A stretch of 32,109 nt of DNA from Methylotenera oryzisoli (lineage in GTDB: Bacteria; Pseudomonadota; Gammaproteobacteria; Burkholderiales; Methylophilaceae): positions 1 to 32,109 of the forward strand of contig CAMDXI010000014.1 in the NCBI GenBank assembly GCA_945878695.1, read 5' to 3'. The position numbers were made by a program, and so were the translations under genes. This document shows, one piece after another, positions 26,660 through 32,109 of this stretch. The notes under the pieces are model-generated. The model was not told the DNA's origin, ran no database searches, and saw nothing but the letters and a program-made list of their open reading frames with translations. The number at the start of each line of letters is the position of its first letter. Positions within the stretch are counted from its first letter, which is position 1.

Positions 26660-27268
26660 ATGCAATCGATTCGCGCCTACTTGACGTTGTGCCTGCTGGC
26701 CACCTTGGCCGCTTGCAGCAGCCTGCCAACGCAGGCACCCATCGCCACACCGGCCAGCTTGAGCTTGCACCAACAGCAGCTCGCCAGCTTAAGTCGCATA
26801 CAGCAATTTGAGCTCAAAGGCCGATTGGGCGTGCAAGCCGATGGCAAAGGCTACAGCGCTAGCCTGCTGTGGCAGCACAATGCCGACCAAGACGACATAC
26901 GTATTTATTCGCCCTTAGGCGGGCAACTGGCGCGCATTCAAAAAACCGCGGACGGCATACGCTTGGAAGACGCGCAAGGCCAAGTGACCGTCGGTAAAGA
27001 CGCCGAAAGCCTAACCCAAACGCTATTAGGCTGGCGCCTGCCGCTGGGCGGCTTAGCCGATTGGGCCTTGGGTAGACCGTTTAACGCCACCATGGCCAGC
27101 CTCACTTGGGATGAAGCCGGCCATACCTTAAGCCTAAACGAAGCCGATTGGACCATTGCTTACCAACATTACCAAGCCAGCCCAACCGTCTTTTTGCCGC
27201 ACAAATTAAGCCTTAAAAATGCACGCGTGCAATTAAAACTCATCGTGGAAAAATGGACTTTAAAATAA
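26660..27268 (+). CDS. lolB: Outer-membrane lipoprotein insertase LolB
   Basis: Receives lipoproteins from the periplasmic carrier LolA and inserts them into the outer membrane. 202 aa, itself a lipoprotein with lipobox LAAC (C19). The mature part has the LolB pattern FELKGRLGVQADGKGYSASLLWQH, IYSPLGGQLARI and a C-terminal LKLIVEKWTL beta-strand. The family is weakly conserved, but the position before ispE and after the TPR lipoprotein is the conserved one in Betaproteobacteria. Confidence 0.93.
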   Translation: MQSIRAYLTLCLLATLAACSSLPTQAPIATPASLSLHQQQLASLSRIQQFELKGRLGVQADGKGYSASLLWQHNADQDDIRIYSPLGGQLARIQKTADGIRLEDAQGQVTVGKDAESLTQTLLGWRLPLGGLADWALGRPFNATMASLTWDEAGHTLSLNEADWTIAYQHYQASPTVFLPHKLSLKNARVQLKLIVEKWTLK

Positions 27269-27306
27269 GGCGGTGCAGTCACAACTTGCCTGTAGCCACT
27301 ATCTGA

Positions 27307-27312
27307 TAAAAT
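27307..27312 (+). promoter_or_regulatory. Extended -10 box (TGA-TAAAAT) directly before ispE start
   Basis: TAAAAT with an upstream TGn ends 6 nt before the ispE ATG; no ribosome site intervenes. A TTGCCT lies 15 nt upstream, too close for an ideal -35. The arrangement predicts a leaderless ispE transcript. Confidence 0.55.
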
Positions 27313-27318
27313 GCCGGC

Positions 27319-28215
27319 ATGCCCAATTTTCAAACTTTTTTAGCCCCCGCAAAAATCAATTTGTTTTTGCACATCACCGGCCAACGCCCTGATGGCTACC
27401 ACCTATTGCAAACGGTGTTTAGACTGATAGACCTGCACGACACCATCCAACTCAAAGTCCGCCAGGATGGTCAAATTAAGCGCGTTAACGACATCGCCGG
27501 CGTGCCGGCCGAAGACGATTTGTGCGTGCGCGCCGCGCGGCTCCTACAAAAACACAGCGGCTGCCCCTTGGGCGTGGACCTGCAAGTGGAAAAACGCATT
27601 CCCATGGGCGGCGGCTTAGGCGGCGGCAGTTCAGACGCGGCCACGGTCTTGCTGGCATTAAACCGACTATGGCAGCTCGATTTAAAACGCAGCAATTTGC
27701 TGCAACTTGGCCTGCAATTGGGCGCCGATGTACCGTTCTTTATCCACGGGAAAAATGCTTGGGCGGAAGGGGTGGGTGAACAGCTGCAAAGCATTTCAAT
27801 GGCGGATGCTTGCTACCTCGTGCTAACGCCCGATGTGCATGTGTCTACCGCGCAAATATTTGCCAATAAGCAATTGACAAAAAATGCTATTCCTAAGACA
27901 ATGTCGGACTTTTCAAGGGCAGCAAACAGTGCGTCAGTGAATTCAGGGCAACACAACACCGAATTTACTAACCAGCTTGAACAAGCAGTTTGCAGCGATT
28001 ACCCAGCCGTATCAGCTTGTTTAACTTGGCTTAAGCAATTTGGTGATGCCAGAATGAGCGGCTCGGGCGCCTCGGTTTTTGTCGAAGTGGCCAATGAAAA
28101 AATAGCGCACGAAATCTGCCTACAAAATCCAGCGCAAGTGCTGGGCTTTGCGGTGCAAAGTTTTGTCGCCAAGGGGTTGAATCAACACCCTTTAATCGAC
28201 TACGCGTCAGATTAA
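27319..28215 (+). CDS. ispE: 4-diphosphocytidyl-2-C-methyl-D-erythritol kinase
   Basis: GHMP-family kinase of the MEP isoprenoid pathway; phosphorylates CDP-ME at the 2-hydroxyl. 298 aa (E. coli 283). Active-site lysine in LAPAKINLFLHITG (K12), ATP-loop PMGGGLGGGSSDAA (95-108), catalytic aspartate in LGADVPFF (D137) and the C-terminal MSGSGASVF motif are all present. An insertion-like, less conserved stretch at about 185-220 explains the extra length. Followed 17 nt later by tRNA-Gln. Confidence 0.96.
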   Translation: MPNFQTFLAPAKINLFLHITGQRPDGYHLLQTVFRLIDLHDTIQLKVRQDGQIKRVNDIAGVPAEDDLCVRAARLLQKHSGCPLGVDLQVEKRIPMGGGLGGGSSDAATVLLALNRLWQLDLKRSNLLQLGLQLGADVPFFIHGKNAWAEGVGEQLQSISMADACYLVLTPDVHVSTAQIFANKQLTKNAIPKTMSDFSRAANSASVNSGQHNTEFTNQLEQAVCSDYPAVSACLTWLKQFGDARMSGSGASVFVEVANEKIAHEICLQNPAQVLGFAVQSFVAKGLNQHPLIDYASD

Positions 28216-28232
28216 GCAGTTTGATTAACAAT

Positions 28233-28309
28233 TGGGGAGTCGCCAAGTTGGTTAAGGCACTGGGTTTTGATCCCAGCATCCGAAGGTTCGAGTCCTTCCT
28301 CCTCAGCCA
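28233..28309 (+). tRNA. tRNA-Gln (anticodon TTG)
   Basis: 77 nt including an encoded CCA. The acceptor stem TGGGGAG pairs with CTCCTCA with one G-T wobble. The anticodon stem CTGGG/CCCAG encloses TTTTGAT with anticodon TTG at 28267-28269. The T arm is GAAGG-TTCGAGT-CCTTC. Its position between ispE and prs is the conserved one in Betaproteobacteria. Confidence 0.97.
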
Positions 28310-28318
28310 AATTTTTTA

Positions 28319-28339
28319 ATGCAGATACTCTGTCTGCAT
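28319..28339 (+). other. Hairpin after tRNA-Gln
   Basis: ATGCAGA (28319-28325) pairs perfectly with TCTGCAT (28333-28339) around a seven-base loop, 9 nt past the tRNA end. There is no T-run after it, so it may be a processing or 3'-end structure rather than a terminator. Confidence 0.5.
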
Positions 28340-28349
28340 GGTGTTAAAT

Positions 28350-28389
28350 AAAAGCGTGTAGATTATTGATTTACGCGCTTTTATTTTTT
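28350..28389 (+). terminator. Intrinsic terminator between tRNA-Gln and prs
   Basis: An 11-bp stem (28350-28360 with 28372-28382, one G-T pair) with an 11-nt loop is followed by a T-rich run. It should end the tRNA transcript. prs therefore needs its own promoter; a TTGACA stands at 28401-28406, but I see no matching -10. Confidence 0.75.
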
Positions 28390-28447
28390 ATGGATTTTTA
28401 TTGACAGTTTGATGCCGGCACGCGTCGGCACGACAGGGAATCAACCG

Positions 28448-29398
28448 ATGTCTAACGGCAACTTGATGGTCTTTACCGGCTCAGCCAACCCAGTTTTAGC
28501 AGCGCAAGTAGCTAAACATTTGGGCATAGAGCTAGGTCGCGCGCACGTTGGCACCTTCAGCGACGGTGAAACCACAGTCGAGCTGTTAGAAAACGTACGC
28601 GGTCGCGATGTGTTTGTATTGCAATCGACCAGCCACCCGACCAACGACAGCCTAATGGAAGTCATGGTCATGGTAGATGCCTTGCGTCGCTCATCGGCCG
28701 GTCGTATTACCGCGGCGATTCCGTACTTTGGTTATTCACGGCAAGATCGCCGTCCACGCTCAGCACGCGTGGCCATTACCGCTAAGGTAGTGGCTAATAT
28801 GCTCACCGGTGTCGGTGTTAACCGCCTGCTCACCATGGATTTGCACTCGGATCAAATTCAAGGCTTCTTTGATATTCCGGTGGACAACATTTACGCCACG
28901 CCGATTTTATTGGCCGACTTGCTCTTGCAAAATCACGACAATTTAATGGTGGTGTCACCCGATGTGGGTGGCGTGGTACGTGCCCGTGCAGCCGCCAAAC
29001 AATTGGGTTCAGACTTGGCGATCATAGACAAACGCCGTCCTAAGCCTAATGTCGCCAAAGTAATGAACATCATCGGCGATGTCGCTGGTCGCACTTGCGT
29101 GATCATGGACGACATGGTCGATACCGCCAACACCTTGTGTGAAGCGGCGGCCGCCTTGAAAAAACACGGCGCGAAAAAAGTGATTGCCTATGCCACCCAC
29201 CCAGTATTATCCGGTGGCGCTGCAGCCCGCATCATGGCATCGGAATTAGACGAATTAGTGGTGACCAACACCATTGCATTGGGCGCAGAAACCGCCCATT
29301 GCAAAAAAATCCGCGTATTGAGTGCGGCCGAATTGCTCGCCGAAACCATACGCCGCATCAGCAGTGAAGATTCCGTGTCTTCATTGTTCATGGATTAA
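28448..29398 (+). CDS. prs: Ribose-phosphate pyrophosphokinase
   Basis: Makes PRPP from ribose 5-phosphate and ATP for nucleotide, His and Trp synthesis. 316 aa from the ATG at 28448 (E. coli 315), preceded by AGGGA. Motifs: [23 protein letters not shown] near the N-terminus, [10 protein letters not shown] with the ATP-binding residues, [25 protein letters not shown], and the PRPP loop [14 protein letters not shown] longer reading from 28409 would add 13 residues that do not match the family. Followed by a terminator and rplY. Confidence 0.96.
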   Translation: MSNGNLMVFTGSANPVLAAQVAKHLGIELGRAHVGTFSDGETTVELLENVRGRDVFVLQSTSHPTNDSLMEVMVMVDALRRSSAGRITAAIPYFGYSRQDRRPRSARVAITAKVVANMLTGVGVNRLLTMDLHSDQIQGFFDIPVDNIYATPILLADLLLQNHDNLMVVSPDVGGVVRARAAAKQLGSDLAIIDKRRPKPNVAKVMNIIGDVAGRTCVIMDDMVDTANTLCEAAAALKKHGAKKVIAYATHPVLSGGAAARIMASELDELVVTNTIALGAETAHCKKIRVLSAAELLAETIRRISSEDSVSSLFMD

Positions 29399-29414
29399 TA
29401 ACCGGTTTTTATCC

Positions 29415-29443
29415 CTGCACACTGGTCGCGGTGTGCAGTTTTT
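29415..29443 (+). terminator. Intrinsic terminator after prs
   Basis: CTGCACAC pairs perfectly with GTGTGCAG around an eight-base loop, then TTTTT. It starts 17 nt past the prs stop. Confidence 0.88.
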
Positions 29444-29492
29444 AGTGTAAGAAGGCTGTCGAAAGCCTAGTAGTAAATTTAGGAGCAATAAA

Positions 29493-30134
29493 ATGACTAT
29501 TGAAATTAAAGCAGTAAAACGTGATGCTAAAGGTACGGGTGCGAGCCGCCGTCTACGTCACGCTGGGTCTGTGCCAGGTGTAGTGTACGGTGCAGGTAAA
29601 GAAGCCATCACCATTTTGGTGGATGCCAAAGAACTATTTTTAGAGTTCCGCCACGAAGCGTTCCACGCATCCGTGCTAGACCTAAACCTAGATGGCAAAA
29701 AAGAAAGCGTATTGCTACGTGACTTCCAAATGCACCCAGTGCGTAACACCATTCAACACGTGGACTTCCAGCGCGTTAGCGCTTCAGAAAAAATCCACGT
29801 TAAAGTGCCATTCCACTTTATCAATGCAGACATCGCCCCAGGCGTTAAATTGAGCGGCGGTATCGTTGCCCACATTTTCACTGAAGCCGAAGTAAGCTGC
29901 TTGGCTAAAGATTTGCCAGAGTTCATTGAAGTGGACGTGGCTAAATTGGAAATGGGTCACGCTATCCATTTCTCAGAAATCGCCCTAGCAAAAGGCGTAA
30001 CTTTCGTGCAACTGGCTCACGGCACGGATGCCGCAGTGGTGTCGATTGCTAAAACACGTGGTAGCGTTTCTGAAGCCACTGCTGAAACAACTGAAGCCGC
30101 CGCACCTGCAGCCACACCAGCCGCAGACGCTTAA
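29493..30134 (+). CDS. rplY: 50S ribosomal protein L25/general stress protein Ctc
   Basis: 5S rRNA-binding protein of the large subunit. 213 aa: the L25 domain (about 1-90; KRDAKGTGASRRLRHAGSVPGVVYG at the start) plus the C-terminal TL5/Ctc domain (about 95-180), then an Ala/Thr-rich acidic tail. E. coli has the short 94-aa form; the long form is normal in Betaproteobacteria and many other bacteria. AGGAG lies 9 nt before the ATG. Flanked by terminators on both sides, so it is probably monocistronic; I did not find a clear promoter. Confidence 0.96.
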   Translation: MTIEIKAVKRDAKGTGASRRLRHAGSVPGVVYGAGKEAITILVDAKELFLEFRHEAFHASVLDLNLDGKKESVLLRDFQMHPVRNTIQHVDFQRVSASEKIHVKVPFHFINADIAPGVKLSGGIVAHIFTEAEVSCLAKDLPEFIEVDVAKLEMGHAIHFSEIALAKGVTFVQLAHGTDAAVVSIAKTRGSVSEATAETTEAAAPAATPAADA

Positions 30135-30166
30135 GTAAAGCTGTTTCAAGTTTAAGCATGCAAGAC

Positions 30167-30199
30167 AACGCGCACATTCTCATGAAGTGCGCGTTTTTT
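30167..30199 (+). terminator. Intrinsic terminator after rplY
   Basis: AACGCGCAC (30167-30175) pairs perfectly with GTGCGCGTT (30187-30195) around an 11-nt loop, followed by more T residues. It lies directly before the pth promoter. Confidence 0.9.
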
Positions 30200-30201
30200 A
30201 T

Positions 30202-30210
30202 TGCTACTAT
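30202..30210 (+). promoter_or_regulatory. Extended -10 box (TGC-TACTAT) directly before pth start
   Basis: TGC followed by TACTAT ends 6 nt before the ATG at 30217. No ribosome site intervenes. It sits 2 nt after the T-run of the rplY terminator, so transcription ends and restarts here. Confidence 0.55.
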
Positions 30211-30216
30211 AACGCC

Positions 30217-30789
30217 ATGACACCCATTAAACTATATGTCGGCCTAGGCAACCCCGGTGGCCAATACGAAGCCACCCGGCACAACGCCGGCTTTTGGTGG
30301 ATAGACCAAGTGGCGGCCAGCAATAACAGCCCGCTCAAACTCGACAGCAAATTTTTAGGTTTGGTCGGCAAGCTCAGTAACAGTAACGACACCTGGTTGC
30401 TCAAACCCAACACCTTTATGAACGCCAGCGGTAAAGCAGTAGCGGCCTTGGCCAACTACTACAAAATTTTGCCCGAACAGATACTGGTGATACACGACGA
30501 ATTGGATTTGCCCGCCGGCACGGTGAAACTGAAAAAAGCCGGTGGCCACGGCGGCCACAATGGCTTGAAAGACATCGCCGCCGCCTTGGGCACGCCAGAG
30601 TTTTGGCGCTTACGTTTGGGCATAGGCCACCCAGGTGACAGAAACGAAGTGGTTAACTTCGTGCTAAAAGCCCCAACTAAAGACGAACAAAGCGCGCTAG
30701 ACGGCGCCATAGATAAAAGCCTGAGCATCTTGCCGCAGCTCTTAAGCGGCGATTTTGAACAAGCAATGTTAAAATTGCACTCTAAGTAA
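30217..30789 (+). CDS. pth: Peptidyl-tRNA hydrolase
   Basis: Frees tRNA from prematurely released peptidyl-tRNA. 190 aa from the ATG at 30217 (E. coli 194). LYVGLGNPGGQYEATRHNAGF carries the conserved Asn and catalytic His; the aspartate lies in VIHDELDLPAG, and KKAGGHGGHNGLKDI and RLRLGIGHPG follow. A GTG at 30187 would add ten residues, but it lies in the right arm of the rplY terminator and upstream of the -10 box, so it is not used here. The next gene, ychF, follows after 68 nt. Confidence 0.96.
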   Translation: MTPIKLYVGLGNPGGQYEATRHNAGFWWIDQVAASNNSPLKLDSKFLGLVGKLSNSNDTWLLKPNTFMNASGKAVAALANYYKILPEQILVIHDELDLPAGTVKLKKAGGHGGHNGLKDIAAALGTPEFWRLRLGIGHPGDRNEVVNFVLKAPTKDEQSALDGAIDKSLSILPQLLSGDFEQAMLKLHSK

Positions 30790-30857
30790 AAAACACGAAA
30801 CACAGTACGTAACATAAAGCACGCAAGCATTGCGTTAAAAATGAACTGGAAAACAAC

Positions 30858-31943
30858 ATGAAATGTGGAATTGTCGGCTTGCCTAACGTAGGGAAATCTA
30901 CGCTGTTTAACGCCATCACCAAAGCAGGCATCGCCGCAGAAAACTACCCTTTCTGCACCATAGAACCCAACGTCGGCATCGTTGAAGTACCTGACACGCG
31001 CATGCAAGCCTTGGTTGACATCGTCAAACCACAAAAAACCCAACCGGCCATCGTTGAAATGGTCGACATTGCCGGCCTAGTCGCAGGCGCCTCCAAAGGC
31101 GAAGGCTTGGGCAATAAGTTCCTGGCCAACATCCGCGAGACCGATGCCATTGCCCATGTGGTGCGCTGCTTTGAAGACAGCAACGTGATACACGTATCAA
31201 ACAAAATTGACCCACTGTCCGACATTGAAGTGATCAACACCGAGTTGGCTTTGGCCGACATGGAAACCGTGGAAAAGACCATGCAACGCGAAGGCAAAAA
31301 AGCCAAAAGCGGCGACAAAGATGCCATCGCATTAATGGCCGTGTTGGACAAAATCTTGCCTGGCCTCAACGAAGCCAAAGCCGTGCGCACCTTAGGCTTG
31401 GATAACGACGAATTAAGCCTATTAAAACCGCTTTGTTTAATCACCGTGAAACCGGTGATGTACTTAGCCAACGTCGACGAGAGCGGTTTTGAAAACAACC
31501 CCTTGCTGCAAAAAGTAGTGGATTTAGGCAAAGCCGAGCACGCCCCAGTGGTGGCCATCTGCGCCAAAATCGAATCGGAAATCTCCGAATTGGACGACGA
31601 CGATAAATCGCTATTCTTAGCCGAACTAGGCCAAGACGAACCGGGCTTAAACCGCGTGATCCGGGCGGCCTACGCCCTACTTGGCTTGCAAACCTACTTC
31701 ACCGCTGGCGTGCAAGAAGTGCGCGCGTGGACCGTTAAAAAAGGCGCCACCGCGCCGCAAGCGGCCGGCGTGATTCACACCGACTTTGAACGCGGCTTCA
31801 TTCGTGCCGAAGTGATTCAATACGACGAATTCGTTAAAAACAAAGGCGAACAAGGCGCAAAAGAAGCAGGCAAAATGCGCTTAGAAGGCAAAGAATACAT
31901 CGTGCAAGATGGCGACGTGATGCACTTCCGTTTTAACGTCTAA
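30858..31943 (+). CDS. ychF: Redox-regulated ATPase YchF (Obg-like)
   Basis: Universally conserved P-loop protein of the Obg/OLA1 group that prefers ATP and binds ribosomes; implicated in stress responses and translation. 361 aa (E. coli 363). P-loop GLPNVGKST (7-15), the switch region [33 protein letters not shown], and the NVDE in place of the usual NKxD (about 206-209), which marks the family. The C-terminal TGS domain holds [14 protein letters not shown] and [11 protein letters not shown]. Downstream of pth, as in many proteobacteria. Confidence 0.97.
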   Translation: MKCGIVGLPNVGKSTLFNAITKAGIAAENYPFCTIEPNVGIVEVPDTRMQALVDIVKPQKTQPAIVEMVDIAGLVAGASKGEGLGNKFLANIRETDAIAHVVRCFEDSNVIHVSNKIDPLSDIEVINTELALADMETVEKTMQREGKKAKSGDKDAIALMAVLDKILPGLNEAKAVRTLGLDNDELSLLKPLCLITVKPVMYLANVDESGFENNPLLQKVVDLGKAEHAPVVAICAKIESEISELDDDDKSLFLAELGQDEPGLNRVIRAAYALLGLQTYFTAGVQEVRAWTVKKGATAPQAAGVIHTDFERGFIRAEVIQYDEFVKNKGEQGAKEAGKMRLEGKEYIVQDGDVMHFRFNV

Positions 31944-31956
31944 GGCGAAACTATTT

Positions 31957-31985
31957 TTGACAAGGTCCGCCTAAAACACTAGAAT
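31957..31985 (+). promoter_or_regulatory. Sigma-70 promoter of tRNA-Met
   Basis: A perfect TTGACA (31957-31962), 17-nt spacer and TAGAAT (31980-31985). The GC-rich bases after the -10 (TGCGCCC) resemble the discriminator of growth-rate-controlled stable RNA genes. The start would be near 31992, giving a 5' leader of about 40 nt before the tRNA. Confidence 0.85.
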
Positions 31986-32032
31986 TGCGCCCTTGTTTGC
32001 GTTTTAAGCAATAAAAAACAACCGGTTTACCT

Positions 32033-32109
32033 GGTGATGTAGCTCAGCTGGTTAGAGCACAGGATTCATAATCCTGGGGTCGAGGGTTCAAGTCCCTCTT
32101 TCACCACCA
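32033..32109 (+). tRNA. tRNA-Met (anticodon CAT), elongator type
   Basis: 77 nt with encoded CCA, ending exactly at the window edge. The anticodon arm CAGGA-TTCATAA-TCCTG gives CAT at 32067-32069. The T arm is GAGGG-TTCAAGT-CCCTC. The first pair is G-C and there are no GGG/CCC pairs in the anticodon stem, so it is not the initiator. The lysidine-modified Ile2 tRNA is less likely but cannot be excluded. The acceptor stem has a T-T mismatch at 6-67 and a G-T wobble at 7-66. Confidence 0.93.

Noticed and set aside
28401-28406. TTGACA before prs as a promoter
   Set aside because: No -10-like hexamer stands 15-19 nt downstream, so it is not called as a promoter.
28409-28447. Longer N-terminus for Prs
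   Set aside because: The 13 extra residues do not match the family, and a good ribosome site precedes the ATG at 28448.
30944-31567. 207-aa open frame on the minus strand inside ychF
   Set aside because: It lies wholly opposite a highly conserved gene and has no family features.

Overview
The window reads as a chromosomal, mostly housekeeping segment of a Gram-negative betaproteobacterium. Support comes from gene order: lolB-ispE-tRNA-Gln-prs-rplY-pth-ychF-tRNA-Met, ftsY-ftsE-ftsX-rpoH, and a DUF971 gene followed by ubiE-ubiJ-ubiB. The lipoproteins, the lipid A acyltransferase and the long Ctc-type L25 agree with this. Base composition looks moderate (not measured). The 6-phosphogluconate dehydratase shows an Entner-Doudoroff route and would fit a methylotroph such as a Methylophilaceae member, but the family is only a guess. 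I see no prophage, transposase, integron or CRISPR array.

Layout. (1) 1-2942: edd on the minus strand, with an imperfect palindrome past its stop, divergent from an LpxL/HtrB-type acyltransferase. (2) 2943-6929: grpE, dnaK and dnaJ. Sigma-32-like promoters precede grpE and dnaK, and a strong terminator lies between dnaK and dnaJ. (3) 6930-12167: a 169-bp inverted-repeat element, then an eight-gene minus-strand run (read right to left): active M16 peptidase, inactive M16 partner, rsmD, coaD, YfhL-type ferredoxin, gloA, a GIY-YIG protein and a small conserved protein. (4) 12379-15967: ftsY, ftsE, ftsX and rpoH, with a near-perfect CIRCE (HrcA operator) in front of rpoH. (5) 15968-16329: terminator and a cluster of REP-like palindromes. 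(6) 16330-19636: DUF971, ubiE, ubiJ, ubiB (ubiquinone synthesis). (7) 19655-24636, minus strand: a GldA/GldF/GldG-like ABC system plus a DUF4340 protein, with mutM at the end of the run. (8) 24893-32109: TPR lipoprotein, lolB, ispE, tRNA-Gln, prs, rplY, pth, ychF, tRNA-Met.

How it fits together. The heat-shock genes suggest a two-tier circuit: sigma-32 (rpoH, here) would drive grpE and dnaK, while HrcA (encoded elsewhere) would repress rpoH through CIRCE. LolB and the TPR lipoprotein serve the outer membrane. FtsY/FtsE/FtsX serve protein targeting and division. The Ubi genes make respiratory quinone.

The most interesting signals are regulatory: the CIRCE at rpoH, and a recurring arrangement in which a -10-like box ends 6-7 nt before an ATG with no Shine-Dalgarno (lpxL, ftsY, ftsE, ispE, pth), suggesting leaderless mRNAs. 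The best candidate for a poorly described system is the Gld-like ABC/DUF4340 cluster. Nothing here is clearly a brand-new system.
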